From Steroidobacter agaridevorans (GTDB taxonomy: Bacteria > Pseudomonadota > Gammaproteobacteria > Steroidobacterales > Steroidobacteraceae): 64,000 nt of DNA. This document shows, one piece after another, positions 8,149-16,400 of this stretch. The translations under genes and the position numbers were made by a program. The notes beneath the pieces were generated by a model, which saw nothing but the letters and a program-made list of their open reading frames with translations, did no database searches and was not told the DNA's origin. The DNA lies in assembly GCF_009932555.1 (NCBI RefSeq), contig NZ_BLJO01000003.1:1-64000 (forward strand), written 5' to 3'. Positions within the stretch are counted from its first letter, which is position 1. Each line of letters begins with the position of its first letter.

Positions 8149-8988
8149 ATGACGCCAGCTCACTATCCTCATCAGAACTATCTGCTGGCCGCGTTGCCGG
8201 CGGAGGATCTGGAGCGCGTGAGCAAAAATCTGAAACTCGTCGAGCTGCCGCTGGGCGAAGCTCTATATGAATCCGGTAGTCGTCAGCGGGCAGTGTACTT
8301 TCCGACGACCGCGATCGTTTCGCTCCTTTATACGTTGGCGGACGGTTCTTCAGTGGAAATCGCCGTGGTCGGCAACGAAGGGGTCATCGGCGTGTCGCTC
8401 TTCATGGGCGGCGAAACTACGCCGAGCCGGGCGGTGGTGCAGAGCGCTGGCTACGGCTACCGATGGTCCGGAAAATTTCTCAAAGAAGAATTCACGCTCG
8501 GTGGACCCATGCAGCATCTGCTGCTGAGGTACACGCAGGCGCTGCTGACGCAGATGGCGCAGACCGCGGTGTGTAACCGGCATCACTCGCTCGATCAGCA
8601 ACTGTGCCGTTGGCTGTTGCTGAGTCTGGATCGTCTGGTCGGCACGGAGCTGGTGATGACGCAGGAATTGATCGCCAACATGTTGGGCGTGCGTCGTGAA
8701 GGCGTGACGGAGGCGGCAGGCAATCTGCAAAGCGCCGGACTGATCAAGTACAGCCGTGGCCGCATCAAGGTGCTCGATCGCGTGGGTCTGGAAGCTAGGA
8801 CCTGCGAATGTTACGCCGTGGTCAAGAAAGAGTTCGATCGCCTGTTGCCGGCCGTTGCGCGGACTGGATTCCAGAGGGTGGATGTGCGGAGCTCGACGTG
8901 TTGTTCGCGCGCCGGCTCGCTTCGAGCTTGCGAATGTGCGCATAGCCGACGAGCTGCCTGGCCTGCTCGTCCCAAAAGCGGAACTTGA
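8149..8988 (+). CDS. Crp/Fnr-family transcription regulator
   Basis: A 279-residue paralog of the regulator at 4490-5269. The sensor half has AVYFPTTAIVSLLYTLADGS and VVGNEGVIGVSLFMGG, and the winged helix is MTQELIANMLGVRREGVTEA (HTH_Crp_2). ATG 8149 is chosen with AAGG 8 bp upstream. The frame runs about 40 codons past the conserved end (near FDRLLP) into the 3' end of the convergent desaturase gene, giving a 167-bp tail-to-tail overlap. The last part may be non-conserved tail. Confidence 0.85.
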   Translation: MTPAHYPHQNYLLAALPAEDLERVSKNLKLVELPLGEALYESGSRQRAVYFPTTAIVSLLYTLADGSSVEIAVVGNEGVIGVSLFMGGETTPSRAVVQSAGYGYRWSGKFLKEEFTLGGPMQHLLLRYTQALLTQMAQTAVCNRHHSLDQQLCRWLLLSLDRLVGTELVMTQELIANMLGVRREGVTEAAGNLQSAGLIKYSRGRIKVLDRVGLEARTCECYAVVKKEFDRLLPAVARTGFQRVDVRSSTCCSRAGSLRACECAHSRRAAWPARPKSGT

Positions 8989-9988
8989 GGGATTGCAGAC
9001 TCGACAGCAGCGACAGCGAGGTGACCGCTGCGAATCTCGGGTCGCTTTCGTGGCACTTCTGCAGGTTGTAATTGGGAATGCGCGGGCTGAGATGGTGAAT
9101 GTGATGAAAGCCGATGTTCCCTGAGATCCATTGCAGCACCTTCGGCAGCTTGTAGTAGGAACTGCCGCGCAGCGCGGCTGCCGTGAAGTCCCACTTGTCG
9201 TTGCGTTCCCAGTAGACACCTTGGAACTGATGCTGGACATAGAAGAGCCACAGGCCGGCGGCGCCAGCCACGGTCATGGCGATCGATTGAATGAGCAGGT
9301 AAGAGGCCAGGCCGAATATCGAGCTCAGCAGCGTCGTGCTGATCAGCAGTGTCACATTCAACCACCACACCGAGTGGCGCTGTCGCCGTTGCGCGTTTGC
9401 GGACGCAAAACGCTGCTTGATCACGAAGACGAACAGCGGCGCGAGCACGAACAATATCAGTGGATTACGCGTTAGCCGGTACTGAAGACGTCGCTGGCGC
9501 GATGCGCTGAGATATTCCTGGACCGTCATGGTCCATACATCGCCGGTTCCGCGTCGATCGAGATTGCCGGCGCTGCCGTGATGAATGGCGTGCTCCCAGC
9601 GCCAGTGCTGGTACGGGCTGAACGTCAAGGCGCCAGCTATGAAACCGACAATGTCGTTCGCGCGCCGGGAACGAAAGTAGGACCCGTGCGTGCAGTCATG
9701 GAAGATGATGAAAATGCGCACCAGCAACACGCCCGATAGAGCTGCAAGCGGCACAGTGAGCCACAGGGAGATCTCCAGTACGCAGTACATCGCGAACCAC
9801 AAAAGAAAGTACGGCAGGAATGTGTTCACGAGCTGCCATAGCGCGCGCTTCGTGGAAGCGTTCTGATGTGCCACGAGCACGTCTTTCAAGTCGGCCGTAT
9901 GCGAGCCGTCGCTTTCGCTGATGTGACTCGCGACTGCTCCAGGCGCATGCGTGCTTGCAGGGTGTTCCGATGCGACAGTAGTGGGCAT
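8822..9988 (-). CDS. Membrane fatty acid desaturase
   Basis: A 388-residue integral membrane di-iron desaturase. The three histidine boxes are HDCTHGS (near residue 100), HAIHHG (near 135) and HHIHH (near 300), with hydrophobic segments between them. It would introduce a double bond into an acyl chain using O2, probably in the inner membrane; the position on the chain cannot be told. The ATG overlaps the stop of the upstream small gene (TAATG), so the pair is co-translated. The last 30 residues are low-complexity and overlap the convergent Crp/Fnr gene. Confidence 0.88.
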   Translation of the reverse strand: MPTTVASEHPASTHAPGAVASHISESDGSHTADLKDVLVAHQNASTKRALWQLVNTFLPYFLLWFAMYCVLEISLWLTVPLAALSGVLLVRIFIIFHDCTHGSYFRSRRANDIVGFIAGALTFSPYQHWRWEHAIHHGSAGNLDRRGTGDVWTMTVQEYLSASRQRRLQYRLTRNPLILFVLAPLFVFVIKQRFASANAQRRQRHSVWWLNVTLLISTTLLSSIFGLASYLLIQSIAMTVAGAAGLWLFYVQHQFQGVYWERNDKWDFTAAALRGSSYYKLPKVLQWISGNIGFHHIHHLSPRIPNYNLQKCHESDPRFAAVTSLSLLSSLQSLKFRFWDEQARQLVGYAHIRKLEASRRANNTSSSAHPPSGIQSAQRPATGDRTLS

Positions 9989-10281
9989 TATCGGCGATCG
10001 GAGAGATCCTGCACGAAGAGGGTCAGTGTAGAGAGGATGGCTGCTTCGTCCTGTTCGCGGGCGAGCAGCACCGCTTTGTACGCCTGGTAGCGTGTCAGTG
10101 CCTCGCTCGAGAGCGTGGAGACGGCAAGCGCGTCGATGTGAGCAAGCGGTAACGGGGTGTCTGCCGCACGTTCCGCCTGGGGCTCAGCGCCATGAGTTGG
10201 CGATGCGTCTTTCGGGGCGGGCCGGTCATTGGGTCCATTCCTTTCTTCGCAGTTCATGTCCTTGTGCTCGCAATGTTTCAC
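9988..10281 (-). CDS. Small conserved protein upstream of the desaturase
   Basis: A 97-residue protein from GTG 10281 (an alternative ATG lies at 10257). The N-terminal half is polar and Pro/Ala-rich. The C-terminal half (LTRYQAYKAVLLAREQDEAA...LFVQDLSDRR) is homologous to the product of 7783-7992. It overlaps the desaturase start by one base. The function is unknown. Confidence 0.6.
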   Translation of the reverse strand: MKHCEHKDMNCEERNGPNDRPAPKDASPTHGAEPQAERAADTPLPLAHIDALAVSTLSSEALTRYQAYKAVLLAREQDEAAILSTLTLFVQDLSDRR

Positions 10282-10360
10282 TGAACGTGGCTACCCAGAA
10301 TGCGCCAGCGCCGCGTCGCCCTCGGTGCGGTGACGCACATATGCCGCATCGTTCAAGCGG

Positions 10361-12139
10361 CTATCGCGTCAATGACCATGTCATCATGATGAGTGGCACG
10401 CCCAGCACGATCACAAGTAAAGACAGCGGCGCGCCGAGGCGAGCGTAGTCACCGAACTTGTATCCACCCGGTCCCATCACGAGCGTGTTGCATTGGTGCC
10501 CTATCGGTGTGAGGAAGTCACAAGCCGCTCCCACAGCAACGGCCATGAGGAATGCATCGGGCTGAAAGCCAAGACGGCCGGCGAAGCTCACAGCGATCGG
10601 CGCCATTACCAACACGGTCGCGGCATTGTTCAAGAACGGTGTCAGCGCCATGGCTGCTGCAATGATCAAGGCGAGCGCTGCGTATGGAGGCAGTGAATGA
10701 GCGATGTTCGAGAGCCCGATCGCAATGAGATCCGCGCCCCCCGTCGTACGAATCGCTTCACTGACGGGGATCAGAGCGCCGAGCATGACGAGCAATGGCC
10801 ACTGGACGGTCGCATAGGCCTCTCGCAACGAGAGCGAGCCAAACAACACCACGAGCAATGCGGCGCCGAAGAACGCCAGCGCGACTGGCAATAGACCGGT
10901 GCCTGCCAGCAACATCGCGCCCGCCAGAACTGCAATCGGGATCACACCGCGACGGACACTGCCGAGCCTGATCTCGCGGGTTGCTAGCGGCAGACAGCCC
11001 AGATCGCGCAATAGCGCGGGCATGCCGCCGAGCGAACCTTGCAGGACGATGATGTCTCCCGCACGAAGCTTGATATCACGCAGCCGCTCGGTGAAGCGCT
11101 GGCCGCTGCGACTCACCGCGAGCAGATTCACTTTGAATCTGGCATGCAAAGCCAGACTTCCGACAGCCTGATCGATGAGCAGCGAGTCAGGACCGATCAC
11201 CGCTTCGACACCGCCGATCTCCTCATTGGCCTTGTCGCTCCTCGTGCTGCGTTCCTCGCCTTCCAGTTCGAGGTCCAACCGCGCGACCGCTTGCTGTAGA
11301 GCTGCCGGCTCCCCTTGCAGAAGCACGATATCGTTCTCTCGCATCACCATATCGGGCAGCGGCGATGTTTTCTGGCCGTCGCGAACGACAGCGGTCACGA
11401 CGACCTCCGGGCCTGCGGATCCACGCAGGTCGGCCATTGTCTTGCCGGCAATCGTTGATTCGGCCCGTACACGGCCCTCGGTGAGATAGTCATGAATATC
11501 CATGGCTTCGGCCAACGTCGATGCTCCTGCGCGATCGAGCGGCAGCAAACGGTATGCGATTGCGAGAAACGCGATCCCTGCTGTGGCGAGCCCGACACCG
11601 ACGGGTGCGAAGTCAAACATCGCGAACGGCGCGCCCGTGATTTCGGAACGCAAGCGCGAAACGATGATGTTCGGCGAGGTGCCGATCAGGGTTGCGAGTC
11701 CGCCGAGCAATGAGCCGAATGCCATGGGCATCAGAAACACCGATGGCGAGGTTTTGGAGCGCTTGGCCATCTGGAAAGCCACTGGAAGCATCATCGCAAG
11801 TGCGCCGATGTTTTTTACGAATGCAGACAGCACGGTCACGGTGGTGACCAGCAGGACGAGTTGCGCACGCGTCGAGGTGATCTTCGGAGCGAGTGGATGC
11901 AGGACGGCCTCGATGACGCCGGAGCGCGCCACTGCCGCACTGACCAGCAACGCGCTGCCCACGATGATCACGATATCGTCGCCAAAGCCGCTGAAAGCAG
12001 CCTCGACGGGCACCACGCCGACGACTACCGAAGCGAATAGGGCGAGACCGGCGACCAGGTCATATCTCAGGCGTCCCCAGACGAATAGCGCCATCATGCC
12101 CGTGAGGATCGCGAAGGCGAGCATCTGGTCCAACGTCAT
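10361..12139 (-). CDS. SLC13-family permease with two TrkA-C domains
   Basis: A 592-residue inner-membrane transporter. Two hydrophobic halves (segments near residues 10-200 and 400-590) flank a central soluble part with two RCK/TrkA_C-like domains, for example VVVTAVVRDGQ...MRENDIVLLQGEP and LRAGDIIVLQG. The family motif GTSPNIIVSRLR and the repeat-like FLNNAATVLVMAPIAV fit the DASS/SLC13 fold. Relatives move dicarboxylates or sulfate with Na+; the substrate here is unknown. ATG 12139 is chosen over the longer frame because GGAGA is correctly placed. Confidence 0.85.
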   Translation of the reverse strand: MTLDQMLAFAILTGMMALFVWGRLRYDLVAGLALFASVVVGVVPVEAAFSGFGDDIVIIVGSALLVSAAVARSGVIEAVLHPLAPKITSTRAQLVLLVTTVTVLSAFVKNIGALAMMLPVAFQMAKRSKTSPSVFLMPMAFGSLLGGLATLIGTSPNIIVSRLRSEITGAPFAMFDFAPVGVGLATAGIAFLAIAYRLLPLDRAGASTLAEAMDIHDYLTEGRVRAESTIAGKTMADLRGSAGPEVVVTAVVRDGQKTSPLPDMVMRENDIVLLQGEPAALQQAVARLDLELEGEERSTRSDKANEEIGGVEAVIGPDSLLIDQAVGSLALHARFKVNLLAVSRSGQRFTERLRDIKLRAGDIIVLQGSLGGMPALLRDLGCLPLATREIRLGSVRRGVIPIAVLAGAMLLAGTGLLPVALAFFGAALLVVLFGSLSLREAYATVQWPLLVMLGALIPVSEAIRTTGGADLIAIGLSNIAHSLPPYAALALIIAAAMALTPFLNNAATVLVMAPIAVSFAGRLGFQPDAFLMAVAVGAACDFLTPIGHQCNTLVMGPGGYKFGDYARLGAPLSLLVIVLGVPLIMMTWSLTR

Positions 12140-12273
12140 GGTTTTCTCCGCGACGGTGCAAGGTCCAGCGTGTTTTCGTCTCGGCAATCAGCACAGCGAA
12201 TGCTGAATCAATCACTTGTCTGGGGGAAAGTTCCTGCGAGGAGCGCTCTACGTGCACCAGGTCTCACGTGGAC

Positions 12274-12290
12274 TATGTTCGTTGGCGAAC
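12274..12290 (+). promoter_or_regulatory. Possible third copy of shared element 1
   Basis: TATGTTCGTTGGCGAAC resembles the element at 1827-1845 and 7117-7135 and forms a GTTC-N6-GAAC palindrome. It lies about 90 bp before the small basic gene at 12379. Confidence 0.3.
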
Positions 12291-12378
12291 GGACGCCGTA
12301 TGACATTGATTACACACTGCAGGCTGTTGTCAGCATCACTGAAGCGCCGCATGCATCAATGATTGAAGGGGTGAACAC

Positions 12379-12501
12379 GTGAGCAAGGGGCAGGACCGAA
12401 AGAAAGATCAGAAGAAAAAGCCGACAAGGACTTTCGACGAGAAGCGTGCGGCGAAGAAAGTCAAAAGGGCGGAGCGAGCGGCGGCACGCCGCTTCATATA
12501 A
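12379..12501 (+). CDS. Small lysine-rich protein (40 aa)
   Basis: A GTG start preceded by GAAGGGG opens a 40-codon frame, MSKGQDRKKDQKKKPTRTFD then EKRAAKKVKRAERAAARRFI. It is very basic and predicted helical or disordered. Similar short SKGQD..K proteins occur in proteobacteria without known function (from memory, not checked). Binding to nucleic acid is likely from charge alone. It is easily missed by gene callers because of its size. Confidence 0.55.
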   Translation: MSKGQDRKKDQKKKPTRTFDEKRAAKKVKRAERAAARRFI

Positions 12502-12576
12502 CAAATGCGTGCTGGGTCAGGGGAGCCCCGCAGTCGGAGCGCCTCCAGCGCTCCGACTTGGTTGTCGCTGCTGTGT

Positions 12577-13263
12577 TTACAGCGGGCGCCGGGTCGAATT
12601 TGTCGGAATAGCCGGCCGATCACTGTTGGTCGCTGCGCGCCCGTCATCGACTTCATCGGCACTGGTCGCGCTCGCGTCGCTGGAGCCCCGAGTCACCTCG
12701 CCACTGAATTCCGGCCGGACGACTCTTGCAGAGGCGCGCGAGTTCTTGGGAACACTGGCTTCACTTGTGGAGCTCACGTCGGTCGCGCCGGCTTCTTCAA
12801 GCGCTCGCTTAGCACGCGACCGTTCGTCGCCACTCTCCGTGTGCGCAGAAATCAGAATATTGCCTGCCCGAACCTTCCCTTCGTACTGCTTGGCCTCCAG
12901 CTCAGGAATGCCCAGTCCGACGAGGGCGCCGATGAGGCCACCCGTTGCTCCGCCAACGGCGGCGCCGCTGAGGGCGCCCATGATGGGGCCGGCAGCTATC
13001 AGAGGCCCGACGCCGGGGATTGCCAGCGCGCCGATGCCCGCAAGCAGGCCCAAGGTGCCGCCGACGCCCATACCCGCGAGTCCGCCGGTGGTCGCGCCCT
13101 CGGGGGCTTTCGTGTTCTTTTCATGGGCAAAGTCGCGCGTGCCGGCCTTGTCCGGAAAAAGAACCGAGATGTCGGAAGTCTGGATACCCAACGATTGAAG
13201 CCGGGTGACAATGGATTCGGCCTGCTCAGGGGTGCTGGCGATGCCATAGACTGCGTTCTTCAT
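12577..13263 (-). CDS. YflT-like general stress protein with glycine-rich membrane segment
   Basis: A 228-residue protein. The N-terminus (AVYGIASTPEQAESIVTRLQ...DISVLFPD) matches the heat-induced stress protein YflT/GSP17M domain. A glycine-zipper hydrophobic region follows (about residues 60-115), then IPELEAKQYEGKVRAGNILI and a Ser/Ala-rich disordered tail. GAGGA upstream supports ATG 13263. It probably sits in a membrane; its role in stress is inferred from family. The upstream BON gene is transcribed the same way. Confidence 0.75.
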   Translation of the reverse strand: MKNAVYGIASTPEQAESIVTRLQSLGIQTSDISVLFPDKAGTRDFAHEKNTKAPEGATTGGLAGMGVGGTLGLLAGIGALAIPGVGPLIAAGPIMGALSGAAVGGATGGLIGALVGLGIPELEAKQYEGKVRAGNILISAHTESGDERSRAKRALEEAGATDVSSTSEASVPKNSRASARVVRPEFSGEVTRGSSDASATSADEVDDGRAATNSDRPAIPTNSTRRPL

Positions 13264-13306
13264 ACAAGATTCCTCGATGTTAAAAAAATTCAGGGGCGCT
13301 TCGAGC

Positions 13307-13699
13307 TCAGCGCGCAATGGAAATTTCGTTGCGTACCTGCTTGCCTGTCGCTGCTTTCATCGCCAACGCTTCGACGCGCTTCTTCTCGTCGGCGCTCTCA
13401 ACCGGACCGCGCAGGGTTACGACATCTCCATCGGTAACGATCTTGACGTTGTGCGCTGACGTGGACAGCGACTTGTCGTCCAGCACGGCTCTGCGAATGC
13501 CGGCGGTCACTTCAATCGCGTCCTTGTCGTTCGATTGATCGACCGGCGTCTTCGCATCCGTGTTCCGGTCTGTCGCGTTCGCTCTGGCGTTGTCGGCCGC
13601 TTCGCGCTTGCTTGCCGGCTCGGTCGTCTGCGCATTCACCGCGGTGACTGTGAGTAGTCCGGCAAGTAGCGCGGTCGAGAATGAAAATGGTTTGAACAT
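13307..13699 (-). CDS. Periplasmic BON-domain protein
   Basis: A 130-residue protein with a signal peptide (FSTALLAGLLTVTAVNAQ), a charged linker and one BON domain. The domain reads VTAGIRRAVLDDKSLSTSAH...VKIVTDGDVVTLRGPV and ends GKQVRNEISI. BON domains bind phospholipid or envelope components, as in OsmY. It is probably co-expressed with the YflT-like gene downstream and fits an envelope-stress role. Confidence 0.82.
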   Translation of the reverse strand: MFKPFSFSTALLAGLLTVTAVNAQTTEPASKREAADNARANATDRNTDAKTPVDQSNDKDAIEVTAGIRRAVLDDKSLSTSAHNVKIVTDGDVVTLRGPVESADEKKRVEALAMKAATGKQVRNEISIAR

Positions 13700-13762
13700 G
13701 GAGAGGTCCTCGCGGATGGCTGAGATCGAGATGACCGCATGGAGAACCTCCCGTGTGGCGAA

Positions 13763-14266
13763 CTAACGGCCGGCAGGAGGCGAAGTTCCTGTTGCGCACT
13801 CGGTCCGGCGGGCGAGGCGCCGATGTTTGTTCCTTGAGCAGTGGCCTCGGCGGGGCGGTGGCGGCCGATGCAGTCGAACTGCTGAAGGCCGAACATGGTA
13901 GAGGAGCTGTCGAACGCGTTCGATGATTTGCTCGCCGGATGGGGCCCTCTCCGGCGCAACCTGCCCGAGCTGTGCGCTCAGGGTTTCGGTGGCGGAGAGT
14001 CCGAGACCTTGCGCGCCGCCTGCTGTCGCTGCCTTTCTTCGTTTTTCTTCTTCTGCATGTCTTCGCGACGCTTTTTCTGCTGCTTGTAGTTTGGGGTTTT
14101 GTTCAAGGTACTCTTCAGGTTGGAGGTGAGGGGCCGGCGCGACGAGTGTTATCTGCAACGTCGAGTCCGGGCGGCGCTCGTAACAAGCGAAATACGGCGG
14201 TAGTGGGATCTCGCTTCCGCAGCAATGACCTACAGCAACGGCTTCACAACGTGCCCACTTCTTCAT
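13763..14266 (-). CDS. Uncertain frame, possibly a degraded TonB-like protein
   Basis: The frame starts 2 bases after the stop of the PAS gene at 14268, so it could be coupled to it. The segment RPDSTLQITLVAPAPHLQPE followed by EYLEQNPKLQAAEK resembles the region after the membrane anchor in gammaproteobacterial TonB homologs (LxITLV...P..ADYLAQ.NQ). There is no membrane helix before it and no C-terminal TonB fold after it. It is either a decayed gene or a chance frame; the opposite strand is also open. Confidence 0.3.
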   Translation of the reverse strand: MKKWARCEAVAVGHCCGSEIPLPPYFACYERRPDSTLQITLVAPAPHLQPEEYLEQNPKLQAAEKASRRHAEEEKRRKAATAGGAQGLGLSATETLSAQLGQVAPERAPSGEQIIERVRQLLYHVRPSAVRLHRPPPPRRGHCSRNKHRRLARRTECATGTSPPAGR

Positions 14267-14267
14267 C

Positions 14268-14879
14268 TCACGCAGCCGCAGCTACACCAGCGCACATGAA
14301 AAATTGTCGAGAGATGCGCCGCGCGGCCATGTGGCTGCGTCCCCGAGGATCTCGCGAGTGGCGTGTCACATGGGAATAGCCATGTAGTTCTCCGTTCTTC
14401 AGCTGCAGCGCCTCGATCACAGTAACCCCCCAGAAGGCCGAGCCGTTAGCACGGCGATACCATCCCTCGCGGGTATCCGCGCCGAGGATGGATGCGAGCT
14501 TCAGCTGCCGATCGGCTAGCTGGAGCGCCACATCCGCTGCAGGATAGAACTGTGACACGTGAGTGCCGATGACTCTGTGATCGAACATTGCCGCGCCAGG
14601 CAAGCTGTCATGCCAGGCGACGACCATTCCGCGGCTGTCCAGGATGGCGATCGAGCAATGATCACCACGCTCCAGGCTGGTCGCGTGCATGCGGGCGCCT
14701 TGCCTGATCAACAGGCGTTGCGGCCAGGCTTGCGGTCCAGGATGCGGGCGAGTCATGGCTGCGATCGGCAGTCGGATGTGAGGGTGTTGGCCTGCGCGCT
14801 GTGATTCCGGGGATACTGAGATCGAGCGCCTGGCTGCTTTCAGTAGACGACGCAATCGGCGCGATAGGTGGTTCAGCAT
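14268..14879 (-). CDS. Single PAS-domain protein (paralog 3 of 4)
   Basis: A 203-residue protein. Its PAS-like domain reads SIAILDSRGMVVAWHDSLPG, THVSQFYPAADVALQL and GWYRRANGSAFWGVTV, ending GELHGYSHVTR. The N-terminus is basic and hydrophobic-poor. ATG 14879 is chosen because GGAG lies 6-7 bp upstream; the frame is open further to 14927. The bipartite element at 14974-15003 lies about 95 bp upstream in the matching orientation. There is no output domain. Confidence 0.7.
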   Translation of the reverse strand: MLNHLSRRLRRLLKAARRSISVSPESQRAGQHPHIRLPIAAMTRPHPGPQAWPQRLLIRQGARMHATSLERGDHCSIAILDSRGMVVAWHDSLPGAAMFDHRVIGTHVSQFYPAADVALQLADRQLKLASILGADTREGWYRRANGSAFWGVTVIEALQLKNGELHGYSHVTRHSRDPRGRSHMAARRISRQFFMCAGVAAAA

Positions 14880-14973
14880 GGATAGCTCCGCTTGAGTGAG
14901 ACGGTAGGGGTGCGGCCGCCGTGTCAATGCGGATGCGATAGTCGGGCCAGAGTAAGCATGGCCGAGCTGCGGC

Positions 14974-15003
14974 TACTATGCGCTTGGCTGGCACATATAG
15001 ATA
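14974..15003 (-). promoter_or_regulatory. Bipartite element, copy 5 (divergent)
   Basis: On the minus strand TATCTA at 15003-14998 is followed 14 bp later by GCGCATAGTA, matching 7 of 10 positions of GCGCACACTG. It drives toward the PAS gene at 14879 and faces away from copy 2 at 15118. Confidence 0.45.
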
Positions 15004-15117
15004 CATAAAAACGTCGCGCCGCCGATTCTTTTGGCGCTGGGCCGCTGGCACGTTCCTTTCTGAACAACATGTGAAAAGAAGAAACGCCGCAAGAACGCGG
15101 CACACAGAATTTTTACC

Positions 15118-15147
15118 TATCTAAACGCGGCGGATACGCGCACACTG
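15118..15147 (+). promoter_or_regulatory. Bipartite element, copy 2
   Basis: TATCTA at 15118-15123 and a perfect GCGCACACTG at 15138-15147 with the same 14-bp spacing. It lies about 100 bp before the gene at 15250, leaving a longer leader than in copy 1. Confidence 0.55.
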
Positions 15148-15249
15148 CAGCGAGTTGAGAAACGTTGCAGTCACCACTGTCTGCCTGCTCTATGTGGTCG
15201 AGGCGCGCAGCTGGAGCGAGCGAACCAAGTAGCGCAAAGGAGTACGACG

Positions 15250-15576
15250 ATGACATTCGATAGACAGCCTTACCAGCCGTCGACCATTCTCCATGACAGT
15301 CCTGTGGAGCGACGCCTGCAAGTTCAAAGAGCCGAGCAGGAACGCGCGGCGCTACGGGAAAGCGAGCTGGAGGATCAGTCATCGCCCGTGAAGGAGCCGC
15401 GCGAACGCATCGAAATCTGGGAGCGGCTGCACGCGTTGCGCCTGCCGCGCTCACCGGACCACCTGCTCCTCACGGTAATTGCCACCCAGACTCGACTGAC
15501 TGTTGCTCAGCTGCACGAGGAGCAGCGGCGCAGAGTTGCACGGTCTGTACCGCCCGCAGCCGGCGCTTTAACGTAG
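15250..15576 (+). CDS. Hypothetical charged helical protein
   Basis: A 108-residue soluble protein with a strong ribosome binding site (AAAGGAG 7 bp before ATG). The middle (VERRLQVQRAEQERAALRES...ERIEIWERLHALRLP) is strongly helical and charged, possibly a coiled coil. No domain is recognised. Its bipartite promoter-like element groups it with the PAS and cysteine-repeat genes. Confidence 0.65.
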   Translation: MTFDRQPYQPSTILHDSPVERRLQVQRAEQERAALRESELEDQSSPVKEPRERIEIWERLHALRLPRSPDHLLLTVIATQTRLTVAQLHEEQRRRVARSVPPAAGALT

Positions 15577-15604
15577 CGGGCTCCTCTCCGAGATCCAGGA
15601 GTCG

Positions 15605-15832
15605 TTATCTCGGTCTCTTGCCCATGCGGCGTAGATTCAAACGCTCCACCATCGCTTCGACTTGCGAAAGTACATCTACATGCTTGCCTGCTCGTAGTCC
15701 GGCGATGGTATTCGCACCTTGGGAAATCACATATCGGTGCCACATCGAATCGCCGCCGTCCGGCGCGGGTGCGCGAACGACCTGATCGACGCGGAAAGGC
15801 TGTTCGATCGATAACGTATCAAGCTTGATCAT
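15605..15832 (-). CDS. Small conserved hypothetical protein
   Basis: A 75-residue protein from ATG 15832 (MIKLDTLSIEQPFRVDQVVR...GDSMWHRYVISQGANTIAGL). It is compact, non-repetitive and soluble. The frame is open up to 15892, but that extension runs through a GC hairpin and is unlikely to be translated. It lies downstream of the RRM gene in the same direction. The function is unknown. Confidence 0.6.
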   Translation of the reverse strand: MIKLDTLSIEQPFRVDQVVRAPAPDGGDSMWHRYVISQGANTIAGLRAGKHVDVLSQVEAMVERLNLRRMGKRPR

Positions 15833-15863
15833 GGTGAGCGGGCTCCGCACTTCGCCTATGAGT

Positions 15864-15893
15864 GATGGCCCGGGACCGAAGTCCCGGGCCATC
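15864..15893 (-). terminator. Very stable hairpin with UUCG loop after the RRM gene
   Basis: A perfect 13-bp GC-rich stem (15864-15876 with 15881-15893) closes a loop that reads TTCG on the minus strand, the extra-stable C(UUCG)G tetraloop. It begins 6 bp after the RRM gene stop. No U-run follows, so it may act as an RNA 3'-end protector or partial terminator. Confidence 0.6.
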
Positions 15894-15898
15894 CCGAA

Positions 15899-16171
15899 TC
15901 ACCAGCGTCGTTGACTGCCGCCGCCACGAGGTTTGTCCTGCGCCTCATTCACCTTGAGTGCGCGGCCGCCCATATCCTGGCCGTTCAGGCCCTGAATGGC
16001 GCGTGCTGCGTCGGTGCGAGGCATTTCGACAAATCCGAATCCGCGAGGTTGGCCGGTGTCGCGATCATTGATCAATGCAACCGACTCGACCACGCCGTGT
16101 TGTGAAAACAGCGTGCGTAAGCTGTCTTCCGTGACTGAAAAGGGCAGATTGCCAACGTAGATCTTGCTCAT
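15899..16171 (-). CDS. RRM-domain RNA-binding protein
   Basis: A 90-residue protein that is a single RNA recognition motif. RNP2 is IYVGNL (residues 4-9) and RNP1 is RGFGFVEM (near 43-50), followed by a short Gly/Arg tail. Bacterial proteins of this type bind single-stranded RNA and are often cold- or stress-induced; that role is inferred. GGAGAG 7 bp upstream supports the start. Confidence 0.9.
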   Translation of the reverse strand: MSKIYVGNLPFSVTEDSLRTLFSQHGVVESVALINDRDTGQPRGFGFVEMPRTDAARAIQGLNGQDMGGRALKVNEAQDKPRGGGSQRRW

Positions 16172-16400
16172 TCGTAACTCTCCAAAAAAGAATGCGTTCG
16201 ATCGAATCGAAAGAACGTTAGTGGATATGACAGCGCCAATGAAGCTGCCACCGAGGTTCGAGAACGATTCGATTTAGATCGAGTGGTCGGGAAGCGCCGG
16301 ACGGCGGTGACCCAGACTAAGATAAAGAGAAAGGTTACGAGCCGAAGTCACTATACATGCTGATTGACGCGCGCGCTCGATTTTCTTTCGAGGCCCGTGC

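Noticed and set aside
12446-13437. Plus-strand frames over the stress-protein gene
   Set aside because: The minus strand carries a clear YflT-like protein and a good ribosome binding site; the plus frames have shadow composition.
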